DNA of 64,000 nucleotides from Desulfovibrio sp. Marseille-P6017 (GCA_900604495.1 UWOR01000001.1:62001-126000), one strand, 5' to 3'; counted from the first letter of the stretch, positions 7,805 to 16,775 are shown. The notes: a model not told the origin generated them from the sequence alone. Program-made: numbers and translations.

Positions 7805-9886
7805 CTACCTCCTTTTTAAGTAAATTAATTCACTTTGGTAATCTCCTCTTAAATGTATTTTTAAACCATAGTTCATTAAATAAGCTCCAGACTTAACTAT
7901 CATTTCACCATTATATTTAAATTCATACATTTTATCCTCTTCTAACCCTCTAAGTCTTATTCTAACTGGTCTATGTCCTACTTTACTTTGAGGTAAAAAC
8001 ACAAATAATAAAGCTTCATCATCATTTACATATTCAAAGTTATGATAGTCATTTTCTGATGTATTTTCTAACCTATAGAAATCACCATCTTGAACAATAT
8101 GACGTATGTTTTTATATTCTTCTATCATGTTTTTAGATAATTCAATTTCATCTTTACTATACTTTAATATATTTGATCCAATACCTAATGTTCCCATCAT
8201 CGCACTATGATATCTGAATCTTAAAGGTATTATTCTTTGAGATAAGAAGTTAGGACAGTCTGTAACCCAAGATCTCATAGCTTTTATTGGATATATTTGA
8301 GAGTAAGTATGTTGTATAAATAACCTATCATAAGCATCAGTATTATCACTTGTCCAAAAATCATCAAATATACCTAGTATACCATAATCAATTCTTCCTC
8401 CACCAGATGCACATGCTTCAAATAAAACATCTTTATGTTTCTCTTTAAGATTTTTAACTATATCATATACTGCTTGTATATGTTCATACCATAAGTTTTT
8501 CTCATTATCACCTAAATTTTTAGCACCAGGCTCAGATATAGGTCTATTAGCATCCCATTTTATATAATCTATATCATAATTAGATAATAATTCATCTAAC
8601 GTATTATACACATATTCTTTAACTTCTTTTTTAGTCATGTTTAATACATACTGACCTCTTGAAGTAGTTCTTTCTCTATTATCAAAACTATATATCCAAT
8701 CAGGGTTATCTTTATATAACTTTGATAATGGATTTACCATTTCAGGTTCTACCCAAATACCAAATTTCATTCCCAAGTTTTTAACTTCTTCTATAAGCTG
8801 ATTTAAACCATTAGGGAATTTTTCCTCATTTACATACCAATCGCCTAAACCATTATGTATTCCATTTCTTTCTCCAAACCAACCATCATCCACTACAAAA
8901 AGTTCTGCTCCTATTTCTTTAGCTACCTTTGCAAGTTTAATTTGTTCATCACATTTAACATCAAACTCTGTAGCTTCCCATGAGTTATAAAGAACAGGTC
9001 TAAGACCTTTTCTTAAAATATTTTCTTTTGTAAAATTATGTAAATTATGGCTCATTCGTTCAAATCCACAATCACTATAACCACAAATTATAGATGGTGT
9101 TGTAAAACTTTCTTTTGATTTTAAACTTAGTTCAAAATCATATGGGTTTAATCCCATTTGCACTAAGGTTTCTCCATAAGCAGTTTGTTCAATTATACCT
9201 TTAAAATTACCTGTTAATCTAAGTGCTCCAAAAAATACTTCTCCACTTGTTTCTGTTGCATTTTTATCTAGTATAAAGTATGGATTATGATTATGTCCAG
9301 ATATACCTCTTCTATTTTCTATATATATTTTACCATAGCTAACGTTCTGAGTAAATTTTTGTTGTTCTGCAGCCCAGTGACCATGAGTATTTGAAAATCT
9401 TAAGTTTTCATATGGTATATGTAATTGCGCACTATATATCTCTTCTATAACAATATCTTCATTACTATTATTACTTACATATACCCATCTTTCTATTAAA
9501 TCTTGCTTTTCTATAACCTTATAATATAAATTAATAATTAAATTATAGTATTTATCTTTTAATTTAATTATTAATTTATCATTATCTATCTCATAACCTT
9601 CATATTTATAGACTATATCACGAGTACCATCAGCAAACTTAACTTTTAGGCAGTTCTCTTTATACCTTAATCCACCGTATACAGGAAACTCCTCTGGAGT
9701 AATTTCATATACTGGATCATTTGTTGAAACTTCATTTAATATTTCAATATCTAATTCATCTTCATTATTTATTTTTTTCCCCCAATGTAAATGTCTTAGT
9801 AGACCTTCATTATCTATTCCAAAAACATATTGGGTATTTTTAGTATTTAAACTAAATATTTTACTTGATTCATTGACTTTTATCAC
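7805..9886 (-). CDS. Alpha-galactosidase, glycoside hydrolase family 36
   Basis: About 693 residues. The C-terminal half holds the GH36 barrel with LFVVDDGWFG, the nucleophile aspartate in DYIKWDANRP (about residue 470) and the acid/base aspartate in WTSDNTDAYDR (about residue 540). ACASGGGR precedes the latter, as in clan D enzymes. It removes alpha-1,6-linked galactose from melibiose, raffinose and similar sugars, in the cytoplasm as no signal is seen. The frame can be extended to a TTG at 9904, but GGGGG is placed 7 bases before the GTG at 9886, the more likely start. First gene of an operon with the LacI-type regulator and a hydrolase. Confidence 0.92.
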   Translation of the reverse strand: MIKVNESSKIFSLNTKNTQYVFGIDNEGLLRHLHWGKKINNEDELDIEILNEVSTNDPVYEITPEEFPVYGGLRYKENCLKVKFADGTRDIVYKYEGYEIDNDKLIIKLKDKYYNLIINLYYKVIEKQDLIERWVYVSNNSNEDIVIEEIYSAQLHIPYENLRFSNTHGHWAAEQQKFTQNVSYGKIYIENRRGISGHNHNPYFILDKNATETSGEVFFGALRLTGNFKGIIEQTAYGETLVQMGLNPYDFELSLKSKESFTTPSIICGYSDCGFERMSHNLHNFTKENILRKGLRPVLYNSWEATEFDVKCDEQIKLAKVAKEIGAELFVVDDGWFGERNGIHNGLGDWYVNEEKFPNGLNQLIEEVKNLGMKFGIWVEPEMVNPLSKLYKDNPDWIYSFDNRERTTSRGQYVLNMTKKEVKEYVYNTLDELLSNYDIDYIKWDANRPISEPGAKNLGDNEKNLWYEHIQAVYDIVKNLKEKHKDVLFEACASGGGRIDYGILGIFDDFWTSDNTDAYDRLFIQHTYSQIYPIKAMRSWVTDCPNFLSQRIIPLRFRYHSAMMGTLGIGSNILKYSKDEIELSKNMIEEYKNIRHIVQDGDFYRLENTSENDYHNFEYVNDDEALLFVFLPQSKVGHRPVRIRLRGLEEDKMYEFKYNGEMIVKSGAYLMNYGLKIHLRGDYQSELIYLKRR

Positions 9887-9926
9887 TATATTTCCCCCTA
9901 ACAATTATCTCATTTTAATTAATTTC

Positions 9927-9955
9927 ATAGTAACATATAGAATTTATCATTACAA
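9927..9955 (-). promoter_or_regulatory. Promoter of the GH36 operon
   Basis: Minus strand TTGTAA (9950-9955), 17-base spacer, TACTAT (9927-9932) with extended TG. A plus-strand AATAACGATTTC at 9954-9965 resembles the AACGATT core of the site before the GPH symporter and overlaps the -35 element, so it may be an operator. The match to cre is poor here (four mismatches). Confidence 0.55.
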
Positions 9956-10016
9956 TAACGATTTCCTATTTTTACTTATTTTTTACTTTTTTTTACTATT
10001 GTATATTACTAAATAT

Positions 10017-10062
10017 AAAAGGATTATGTTTAAATTTATAATAATTTCAACATAATCCTTTT
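10017..10062 (-). terminator. Terminator of the MarR-family gene
   Basis: Perfect 14 bp stem AAAAGGATTATGTT / AACATAATCCTTTT with an 18-base loop directly after the stop codon. Confidence 0.75.
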
Positions 10063-10071
10063 ATATTTAAT

Positions 10072-10524
10072 CTATTGATTTACTAGTATATACTTATCAG
10101 CAATACTTTGTATATTTTGTAAAGATTCTATTAAAATTCTTTTATCTTGTAAATCTAGCTTTTTAAACTTTGACTCTATTATTAAAGATATTGTTTGCAT
10201 TTCTATATTAATAGTTTCTTCTCCAAAATCAGTTATTCCATAAAAAGTATTTCTTCTATCTTTACTATCTTCTTTTCTATAAACATAACCTTGTTCTACT
10301 AATTTATTTAATAAGATACATAAACTAGATGTAGATACATTTAGTTCTTTACTTAAGTTTTTGAGCTCCATCTTTTTATGTTTATATATTTTTAACATAA
10401 CAAAAAATTGTCTTTCTGTGAATGTTTTAGTTTCTCTAGATCTTTCTTTGTTAATATTTTTCAACATATTATTAAATATTTCAACGTCTTGTAAAAGCAG
10501 TTGTGCTAAATTTATTTCAGACAT
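10072..10524 (-). CDS. MarR-family transcriptional regulator
   Basis: A 150-residue protein with the MarR arrangement: helical N-terminus, winged helix (about residues 45-105, with the helix LSKELNVSTSSLCILLNKL and the wing YRKEDSKDRRNTFYGIT) and a C-terminal dimerisation helix. The DRR sequence of the wing is the family hallmark. It stands alone between the galactoside island and ytfJ, so its targets are unknown; such proteins often control neighbouring or stress genes. Ribosome binding site GGGGTGAG precedes ATG 10524. Confidence 0.85.
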   Translation of the reverse strand: MSEINLAQLLLQDVEIFNNMLKNINKERSRETKTFTERQFFVMLKIYKHKKMELKNLSKELNVSTSSLCILLNKLVEQGYVYRKEDSKDRRNTFYGITDFGEETINIEMQTISLIIESKFKKLDLQDKRILIESLQNIQSIADKYILVNQ

Positions 10525-10618
10525 ATACTCACCCCAGTGCCAAATTATCTAAATTTCATTTATAGATGTCATTATACTATTTTATTATACTCTATAAAAA
10601 GTATTTTTTAAATTAAAT

Positions 10619-11050
10619 TTATTTTTTATTTATTTTATCATTCTTACTACTTCTGTCCTTAGATATTTTTTGTATTTTCTCTATAACTTTAGGTGTAATA
10701 GTCAATATATTATCTACTAAGTTTATATTATCATCTAGGCTCATAAGTCTAGTTTCTCCATTTTCTACAACTACAAATGCAACTGGTTGAACAGAAATAG
10801 CTCCTCCACTTCCTCCAGCAAAATTAGTGTCATTTATTTCTCTATCAACTTTACTATCATTTCTTTTATCGTATCCTTTTGAATACTCACCTCCACCTAT
10901 ACCAAAGCCTATAGTCACCTTAGAAATAGGTACAACTACAGTATTTTCTGCTTGTATAGGATCACCAACTATTGTATTAGCATCTATAGAACCTTTAATT
11001 GTTTCAAGAGTTGTTTCCATAAGACTTTGTATTGAACCTGTTGCTCTCAT
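10619..11050 (-). CDS. ytfJ: GerW/YtfJ-family sporulation protein
   Basis: About 143 residues with the conserved core GDPIQAENTVVVPISKV, the glycine-rich GFGIGGGEY and the FAGGSGGAISVQPVAFVV segment of the YtfJ (GerW) family. In Bacillus subtilis this is a forespore inner-membrane-associated protein needed for germination with some nutrients. The ATG at 11050 has GGATGGTG upstream and is chosen over ATG 11062. The start lies inside the end of the DUF2953 gene (47-base overlap), so the two are translated from one transcript. This supports a spore-forming host. Confidence 0.88.
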   Translation of the reverse strand: MRATGSIQSLMETTLETIKGSIDANTIVGDPIQAENTVVVPISKVTIGFGIGGGEYSKGYDKRNDSKVDREINDTNFAGGSGGAISVQPVAFVVVENGETRLMSLDDNINLVDNILTITPKVIEKIQKISKDRSSKNDKINKK

Positions 11051-11630
11051 TATTAACACCATCCTTATTATTTCTATAAATTTTAAACAAAATTCTACCT
11101 ATTTTAATTAGTTCTTTTATATGAGGAGCTATATGTATTTTTATATTTACTTTTGCATAACTTTCTGTAAAACATGGACTACAATTTAAATATACTTTTT
11201 GTGGTTGTATTATATTTATTAAGATTCCATAAATGCTATTTATAAATACGTATATAAATGAAGTAAAATAAATATTTTCACTTCCAAATCTTATATCTGA
11301 ATAGAATTCCTTTAGTTTTATATGCTTTGCTAATATGTAAATACCTACTATGTCATTTTTCAAAAGCTTAAATTTATTATTTTTAATTTTCTCCTTTTCT
11401 TTTTTACTATTTCTTTTTTTATTTTTAGTTTTTCTTTTTTTAGGGGGATATATTTGTATATTAATATTTAATAAGTTAAATAAATACTTTATATTTAAAT
11501 TTATTAAAAAATCACTATTATGTATATCTATTGAGAATATTATATTAAGTTTCGATTTATAAATGATATATATAATTGAAAGTATTAAAATTATAACTAC
11601 ATAAATATTAAATAGTTCATTATATTTCAT
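11004..11630 (-). CDS. DUF2953 domain protein
   Basis: A 208-residue protein with one N-terminal hydrophobic segment (about residues 7-25), a lysine-rich middle (about 68-90) and the C-terminal DUF2953 region with GSENIYFTSFIYVFINSIYG. DUF2953 genes are commonly found next to ytfJ/gerW in spore formers and are thought to be sporulation-linked membrane proteins of unknown activity. Its 3' end overlaps ytfJ by 47 bases. The ribosome binding site is weak. Low complexity and lysine-rich, but the frame is intact. Confidence 0.75.
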   Translation of the reverse strand: MKYNELFNIYVVIILILSIIYIIYKSKLNIIFSIDIHNSDFLINLNIKYLFNLLNINIQIYPPKKRKTKNKKRNSKKEKEKIKNNKFKLLKNDIVGIYILAKHIKLKEFYSDIRFGSENIYFTSFIYVFINSIYGILINIIQPQKVYLNCSPCFTESYAKVNIKIHIAPHIKELIKIGRILFKIYRNNKDGVNNESNRFNTKSYGNNS

Positions 11631-11689
11631 GTTACTATTATTTTCTAAAATGTACTTATATATACTTTTTATAAGAATTTATTGCATAA

Positions 11690-11722
11690 AAAAATAGCTT
11701 AAATTTTAGTTTTAAGCTATTT
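11690..11722 (-). terminator. Terminator after scpB
   Basis: Stem AAATAGCTTAAA / TTTAAGCTATTT with a minus-strand T-run, between the scpB stop codon and the DUF2953 start. It separates the scpAB and DUF2953-ytfJ units. Confidence 0.75.
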
Positions 11723-11727
11723 CCTAA

Positions 11728-12276
11728 TTATTCATTTATATTTTGAATCTCAATACTTTCATAATTTTCTATAGGAGGTAAATCTTCTAATCTCTCTATA
11801 TTAATTAATTTTAAAAATTCGTCTGTAGTCTTATATATTATAGGCTTTCCTATTTTATTTAGCCTTCCTGCTTCTCTTATAAGTTCGTTTTCTAAAAGAG
11901 TTTGAAGTACCTTATCACACTTTACACCTCTTATATCCTCTATTTCAACCTTTGTTATTGGTTGCTTGTAGGCTATAATAGTCAAAGTTTCTAATGTTGC
12001 CTGGCTTAGAGTTTTCTTTCTCTTAGGTTCAAGGACTTTTTTTATATAGTCTGCATATTTTTTATTTGTACACATCTGGTACTTACTTTCTAGTTTTATA
12101 ATCTGAATACCTCTATTACTTTCTTTATATTCTTCCTTTAAAGAATGTAACATATATTCTATTTCTTTTGGAGAAAGTTCTTCATTTATTATAGAGTTTA
12201 ACTCTTTTATACTAATTGGTTCTCCATATGCAAACATTACTGATTCTATAATATGCTTTATATCCTCACGTCTCAT
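11728..12276 (-). CDS. scpB: Segregation and condensation protein B
   Basis: A 182-residue winged-helix protein of the ScpB family; the recognisable segments are IIESVMFAYGEPIS at the start and SQATLETLTIIAYKQPIT near residue 93, followed by IEDIRGVKCDKVLQTLLE. ScpB dimers bind the kleisin ScpA and with SMC form the bacterial condensin that organises replication-origin regions. The gene follows scpA with a 4-base gap, so they form one operon. The smc gene is also in this window, far to the right. Confidence 0.95.
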   Translation of the reverse strand: MRREDIKHIIESVMFAYGEPISIKELNSIINEELSPKEIEYMLHSLKEEYKESNRGIQIIKLESKYQMCTNKKYADYIKKVLEPKRKKTLSQATLETLTIIAYKQPITKVEIEDIRGVKCDKVLQTLLENELIREAGRLNKIGKPIIYKTTDEFLKLINIERLEDLPPIENYESIEIQNINE

Positions 12277-12280
12277 CTTA

Positions 12281-13006
12281 TCACTCCGCGCTTTTTTTAA
12301 TTAAAATGTCGTCAAAGAATATGTCTTGTTCTACTGTTATTTCTTTTGCTTTTATAAGTTCTAATATTGATAAGAAAGTTGCTATTATCTCATTTTTGTC
12401 ACAATTTTCAATTATTTTTGTAAAATGAATATTATTTTTTTCTTTAATAATTTCCCTTATATATACCATCTTTTCTTCAACAGAAACAATTCTTCCTTTT
12501 ACAATTTTATTTAATCTTTCATCCTTATCTTCAATATCTTCAGTTGTAGTTTTTACTTTTAAGATATATGGAAGGATCATTTTTATTGCATCTATTGATA
12601 TATCCTCAAGATCTATCTTTTCATCTATTACTATTTCTTCTTTTTTTCTATAGAATACTTCACTTAAATCAGTTACATTAGTTTTTAAATCTTCTGCCGC
12701 TAATTTATATTTTTTGTATTCTTCTAACTTTTCCATTAATTCTAATCTTGGATCTTCTTCTTCCTCATCATCTTTTTGCTTATATAATAAGTACCTTGAT
12801 TTTATTTGAAGAAGCTTTGATGCCATGGTTATAAACTCACTAGTTATTTCTAAGTCCATCTTATCTAACATTTCTAAATAACTTAAGTATTGTCTAGTTA
12901 TTTCTATTATAGATATGTCTTTTATATCTATTTTTTGTTTAGATATCATATCATAAAGTAAATCTAGTGGACCATCATAAACTTGTAAATGTATGTTATA
13001 TTTCAT
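12281..13006 (-). CDS. scpA: Segregation and condensation protein A (kleisin)
   Basis: A 241-residue kleisin. N-terminal YNIHLQVYDGPLDLLYDMI and the KIDIKDISI segment are typical; the C-terminal winged helix (about residues 165-235) would bind the SMC head. A charged middle (about 85-135) links both. ScpA closes the SMC ring and carries the ScpB dimer. It lies directly upstream of scpB and 26 bases after a site-2 protease gene. Confidence 0.95.
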   Translation of the reverse strand: MKYNIHLQVYDGPLDLLYDMISKQKIDIKDISIIEITRQYLSYLEMLDKMDLEITSEFITMASKLLQIKSRYLLYKQKDDEEEEDPRLELMEKLEEYKKYKLAAEDLKTNVTDLSEVFYRKKEEIVIDEKIDLEDISIDAIKMILPYILKVKTTTEDIEDKDERLNKIVKGRIVSVEEKMVYIREIIKEKNNIHFTKIIENCDKNEIIATFLSILELIKAKEITVEQDIFFDDILIKKSAE

Positions 13007-13032
13007 TTAGCTACCTCTTAAGATTTAATTAC

Positions 13033-13623
13033 TTATATAAATATCCCTACTATACCTGCTATTACATTATATATAGGTGAGTATATTATAGTATAAGTAC
13101 CTGTAAATATAGCAAGTAATAGTATTAATTGACCATAGCTTTCATACTTATAAACAAATTCACTCCATTTTAAAGGTATAAATCCTGATATAACTCCCCA
13201 TCCATCAAGAGGTGGTATTGGAAGTAAATTAAATGCTGCAAATGCTACATTGAATGCTAGGGTTTTAGATGCAATAGCATATATTGCATACATATGTGAA
13301 TTCTTCATAACTATTACTGCAACTATAGCTGCTAGTATATTACCGATTGCTCCAGATAATGATACTATAACATTTCCCCATCTATAACTTTTAAAGTTAT
13401 TTGGATTAACAGGTACAGGCTTTGCCCAACCTATATGAAAAACTAATAAAGCTATTAATCCTATTGGGTCTATATGTTTAGCTGGATTTAGTGTTAATCT
13501 TCCATATGCCTTTGCAGTATTATCACCTAGTAAATATGCTGCAACTGCATGACCAAACTCATGAACTGACAATGCTATCGCAACAGCCACTAACATAACT
13601 AATATATTGCTGAAAAAACTCAT
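13033..13623 (-). CDS. Site-2 protease family membrane metalloprotease
   Basis: A 196-residue protein with about five membrane segments. Zinc-binding HEFGH lies at about residues 21-25 inside the first helix and the second motif NLLPIPPLDG at about 132-141 supplies the aspartate ligand. It belongs to the short rhomboid-like YwhC/M50B group without PDZ domain, as commonly found beside scpAB in Firmicutes. It would cut substrates within the membrane; the substrate is unknown. The frame starts at ATG 13623 behind a GGAG-type site. Confidence 0.88.
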   Translation of the reverse strand: MSFFSNILVMLVAVAIALSVHEFGHAVAAYLLGDNTAKAYGRLTLNPAKHIDPIGLIALLVFHIGWAKPVPVNPNNFKSYRWGNVIVSLSGAIGNILAAIVAVIVMKNSHMYAIYAIASKTLAFNVAFAAFNLLPIPPLDGWGVISGFIPLKWSEFVYKYESYGQLILLLAIFTGTYTIIYSPIYNVIAGIVGIFI

Positions 13624-13740
13624 GCCTTATCTCTCCTATTTTTATATTTAATACTACTATTATAACATGTCTAAACATATAATCAAAATATTTATAAATT
13701 CACTTAAGTTTTAATAATTTATACTAAATTCATGTATACG

Positions 13741-13782
13741 AAAAAAGCCTATTCAAGATAAATTTATCTCAAATAGGCTTTT
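13741..13782 (-). terminator. Terminator of the dicarboxylate/amino-acid symporter gene
   Basis: Stem AAGCCTATT / AATAGGCTT with further pairing inside, and T6 on the minus strand. Confidence 0.8.
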
Positions 13783-13812
13783 CTTATTTTAATCCCCCAA
13801 TTGTACTCTTAA

Positions 13813-15018
13813 TTAAGATACCCTTTTTTTCACTTTATTTTTATTTAATTTATTATTAAAATGATCTACTATTACAGCTATTGCATTATCCCCAGATACA
13901 TTCGCTGCAGTTCCAAAACTATCTTGAGTTAAGTATAAAGCTATCATTAAACTTGCTAATCCACCATCAGATGGTATACCTATCATAGGAAGGAATGGTA
14001 ATGCGCTCATTATAGCTCCTCCTGGTGCACCTGGTGCTGCTACCATAGCTATACCTAACATTAGTATAAATGGTAGTAGTGTTGATACGCCTCTATCCAT
14101 ATTATTCATCATAAGTACTGCTACTGCAAATGATGTAACAGATATTATACTACCTGATAAATGTATAGTTGCACATAAAGGTACACAGAATTCTCTTATA
14201 CTTTTACTTACACCATTTTTCTCAGCACAAGCAACATTTACAGGTATCGTAGCTGCAGAAGATTGAGTTCCTACTGCTGTTAGATATCCTGGTATTTGAT
14301 TTTTTATCATAACAAAAGGATTTTTCTTCGCTATAATTCCAGCTACTATAAATTGGAATGATATGTATAATAAGTGTAATGGTATAACTATGCAGAATAC
14401 TCTCCAGAACACAGCTAGTATACTCCATACTTGTCCTGCAACTGTTATATTAGCAAATGTCCCTGCTATATATATAGGTAGTAATGGTATTATAACTGTA
14501 GATAAAGTCATTGTTACTATAGATTGAAATTCCTGGAATATATTAAATAAAGTTTCTCCCTTACCTTTATTTCTTAAAGCTGATATTCCTAGTCCCATTG
14601 TAAATGCAAATACTATTGCTGCTGTTACATCTACCATTGGACTTAATGGTATAGTGAAAAATGGCGATAGCATTCCTGCTTCTGGGTCTCCAATCTTACT
14701 TGCAACACTTGGATCTATAAACGATGGGAACACAGTCGATGCAACTGTAAATGCTATAATACCTGCTATTATTGTAGATCCATATGCTATACCTGTTGTT
14801 ATTCCTAATAACTTACCTGCTCCAGTAGCTAAGTCAGCTATACCAGCTGTTACAAATCCTATTATTATAAAAGGTATAACAAACTTTAAAAATGCTGAAA
14901 ATAAACTACTCATTGTTACTAATACTCTTACAAAAACTTCTGGTGCAAATTGACCTATAAGTATACCTGCTATAATACCCATGATCAACTTTGGAACTAG
15001 TCCAATCTTCTTTTTCAT
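13813..15018 (-). CDS. Dicarboxylate/amino acid:cation symporter (DAACS family)
   Basis: A 401-residue protein with the glutamate-transporter fold: several helices, the serine-rich re-entrant segment TAVGTQSSAATIPV near residue 252 and the final AAPGAPGGAIMSALPFL and GDNAIAVIVDHFNN segments that bind cation and substrate. It would take up acidic or small neutral amino acids, or dicarboxylates, with sodium or protons. It is a single-gene unit with its own promoter and terminator. An inverted repeat at the start of the transcript suggests regulation. Exact substrate cannot be told. Confidence 0.9.
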   Translation of the reverse strand: MKKKIGLVPKLIMGIIAGILIGQFAPEVFVRVLVTMSSLFSAFLKFVIPFIIIGFVTAGIADLATGAGKLLGITTGIAYGSTIIAGIIAFTVASTVFPSFIDPSVASKIGDPEAGMLSPFFTIPLSPMVDVTAAIVFAFTMGLGISALRNKGKGETLFNIFQEFQSIVTMTLSTVIIPLLPIYIAGTFANITVAGQVWSILAVFWRVFCIVIPLHLLYISFQFIVAGIIAKKNPFVMIKNQIPGYLTAVGTQSSAATIPVNVACAEKNGVSKSIREFCVPLCATIHLSGSIISVTSFAVAVLMMNNMDRGVSTLLPFILMLGIAMVAAPGAPGGAIMSALPFLPMIGIPSDGGLASLMIALYLTQDSFGTAANVSGDNAIAVIVDHFNNKLNKNKVKKRVS

Positions 15019-15062
15019 AATTACTCCTCCTAAAATATTTCCCTAAAATATTATAACTCCTC

Positions 15063-15081
15063 TGCAAGGAAAACCCTTGCA
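15063..15081 (-). promoter_or_regulatory. Inverted repeat at the 5' end of the DAACS transcript
   Basis: TGCAAGG and CCTTGCA, perfect 7 bp arms with a 5-base centre, placed directly at the expected transcription start. Could be a repressor operator or a 5' stabilising hairpin. Confidence 0.55.
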
Positions 15082-15086
15082 AGACT

Positions 15087-15115
15087 ATATTAATAAATTT
15101 TCCCATTTTAGTCAA
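15087..15115 (-). promoter_or_regulatory. Promoter of the DAACS symporter gene
   Basis: Minus strand TTGACT (15110-15115), 17-base spacer, TAATAT (15087-15092): a good sigma-A promoter. Confidence 0.7.
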
Positions 15116-15223
15116 CAGTTTTTTGTTATTTTTTAGACAATACTTCCTAAAGTTCTATTATTTCTTGAATTTAAGTTATTTTCTAATTATTCTAAAAATT
15201 ACTATTTTTTTATCGCAAAAAAT

Positions 15224-15254
15224 AGTGTAATTTAAAGTTATTTTAAATTACACT
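15224..15254 (-). terminator. Terminator of dacF
   Basis: 13 bp stem AGTGTAATTTAAA / TTTAAATTACACT, followed by T6 on the minus strand. Confidence 0.85.
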
Positions 15255-15283
15255 ACCTTTATTTAATTTATTTTTTGTTAATT

Positions 15284-16435
15284 TTATAACATATTATCTA
15301 TAACTCTTTGTAACATTTTTAAGTAACCAGCTTTATTTATATCTTTATTGTTAACTAATTCAATTTTTCCAATTTTATCCTTTCCCTTGTAAACCTCTAC
15401 AACTCCTAAAACTGTACCTTCCTTAATAGGTAATTTTCTATCTTCATATACTTTTATTTTTTTTGTAAACTCTTTTGATTCACCTTTTTTAATAAGTACA
15501 GATAAATCCTCTTTAGCAACTAAGCTTATTTTATCATCTTCTGCTTTTTCCATAGTTAAAGTTGATATTTTATCATCTTTAGAACAAAGTTTTACACTTT
15601 CATAGTTAGCAAATCCATAATTTAAAAGACTTGAGGCATCCTTAAATCTTTCTTGTGATGTTTCCGCTCCAAGTGTTGTTGCTATTAAATGTGTGTCTCC
15701 TCTTTTAGCTGATGCTGATAAACAATATTTTGCTTGTTGTGTAAAACCAGTTTTAACACCAGTAGCTCCTTGATAATGTTTTATCAGCTTGTTTGTATTT
15801 GCAATACCTATTGTAGCTTGCTTTTTACCTACTACTACTGAATCCATCCATGTTGTTAGATATTTACTTATTATATCATGTTTTAAAAGTTCTCTAGACA
15901 TTATAGCTATATCGTATGCAGAAGTATAATGGTTATCTATTGGTAATCCATTTGTGTTTGCAAAATGAGTATCTTTCATATTTAACTCTTTAGCTTTATT
16001 ATTCATCATATCTACAAAAGACTCTACACTGCCTCCTATATATTCTGCCATAGCAACACAAGCATCATTAGCAGATGCTACTGCTATTCCTTTAAGTAAA
16101 GTATCTACACTTTGAGTTTCTCCTGGTTCTAAGAAAATTTGGCTTCCTCCCATCCCAGATGCAACCTCACTTACTTGTACTTGATCATCTAATTTGATTT
16201 TTCCACTGTCTAGGGCTTCACAAATTAATAGCATTGTCATAACCTTAGTAACACTAGCTGGAGGTAGTTTTTCATGTGAATTTTTTTCATAAAGTACTTG
16301 TCCACTACCTACATCCATTAAGACTGCTGATTTAGATGATATACTTATATTTGTATTGTCTCCATTTGCAAAGGATATTCTACTTGATGTAAGTATAAGT
16401 ACCATAGCTAGTATAATACTAGATATTTTTTTCAT
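15284..16435 (-). CDS. dacF: D-alanyl-D-alanine carboxypeptidase, peptidase S11 (DacF-like)
   Basis: About 383 residues. A signal peptide (MKKISSIILAMVLILTSS) directs export. The penicillin-binding motifs are SVTK (near residue 61), SAN (near 115) and KTG (near 222), followed by the C-terminal PBP5-associated domain and an amphipathic end that may hold it to the membrane. It trims D-alanine from peptidoglycan stem peptides; DacF-type enzymes act in the forespore to set cortex cross-linking. The ATG at 16435 fits the AGAGGTG site better than the GTG three codons earlier. An SASP-like gene lies just upstream, compatible with a sporulation role. Confidence 0.92.
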   Translation of the reverse strand: MKKISSIILAMVLILTSSRISFANGDNTNISISSKSAVLMDVGSGQVLYEKNSHEKLPPASVTKVMTMLLICEALDSGKIKLDDQVQVSEVASGMGGSQIFLEPGETQSVDTLLKGIAVASANDACVAMAEYIGGSVESFVDMMNNKAKELNMKDTHFANTNGLPIDNHYTSAYDIAIMSRELLKHDIISKYLTTWMDSVVVGKKQATIGIANTNKLIKHYQGATGVKTGFTQQAKYCLSASAKRGDTHLIATTLGAETSQERFKDASSLLNYGFANYESVKLCSKDDKISTLTMEKAEDDKISLVAKEDLSVLIKKGESKEFTKKIKVYEDRKLPIKEGTVLGVVEVYKGKDKIGKIELVNNKDINKAGYLKMLQRVIDNML

Positions 16436-16488
16436 ATATGTCACCTCTTAATTTGTATTTAAGATTAGTCTTTCACCGTTACTATTTT

Positions 16489-16716
16489 TTATTCTAAATG
16501 ACTAGGGGGTATTTGACTTGCTGTATTACATAATCTACTTGCTAAATCCTTTTTATTCTCTAATTCGCTAAAATATCTACTTAAAACTCCATTAGACTTT
16601 GCATTTTCTATGATATCAAATACATCCTCTTGATTCATACCATAATCAGCTGCAATTTCAAATTTTACTTGTTTTAATGCTATTTTTGCATTTTTATTAA
16701 TTTTTCTATTTTCCAT
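16489..16716 (-). CDS. Divergent alpha/beta-type small acid-soluble spore protein-like
   Basis: A 75-residue basic protein. The segment ALKQVKFEIAADYG (about residues 13-26) closely resembles the ALDQMKYEIAQEFG part of alpha/beta-type SASPs, where the GPR protease cuts. The second conserved SASP part (RANGSVGGEITKRLV) is only faintly reflected by KSNGVLSRYF. Typical SASPs coat and protect spore DNA; this one may be a divergent member. It lies between DUF503 and dacF genes. The call rests on one motif only. Confidence 0.6.
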   Translation of the reverse strand: MENRKINKNAKIALKQVKFEIAADYGMNQEDVFDIIENAKSNGVLSRYFSELENKKDLASRLCNTASQIPPSHLE

Positions 16717-16775
16717 ATTATATCCTCCTATATAAATTTTATATGCTTATTTTTCACTAAATTAACGCAAAAAAC

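Noticed and set aside
12281..13006. Plus-strand and other-frame open stretches inside scpA, smc, ftsY and many other genes
   Set aside because: They lie opposite clearly conserved genes, have no family features or ribosome binding sites, and arise from AT-rich codon bias.
13033..13623. Site-2 protease as the SpoIVFB or RseP regulator protease
   Set aside because: It has neither PDZ nor CBS domains and its neighbours are not sigma-factor genes; only the general family can be claimed.
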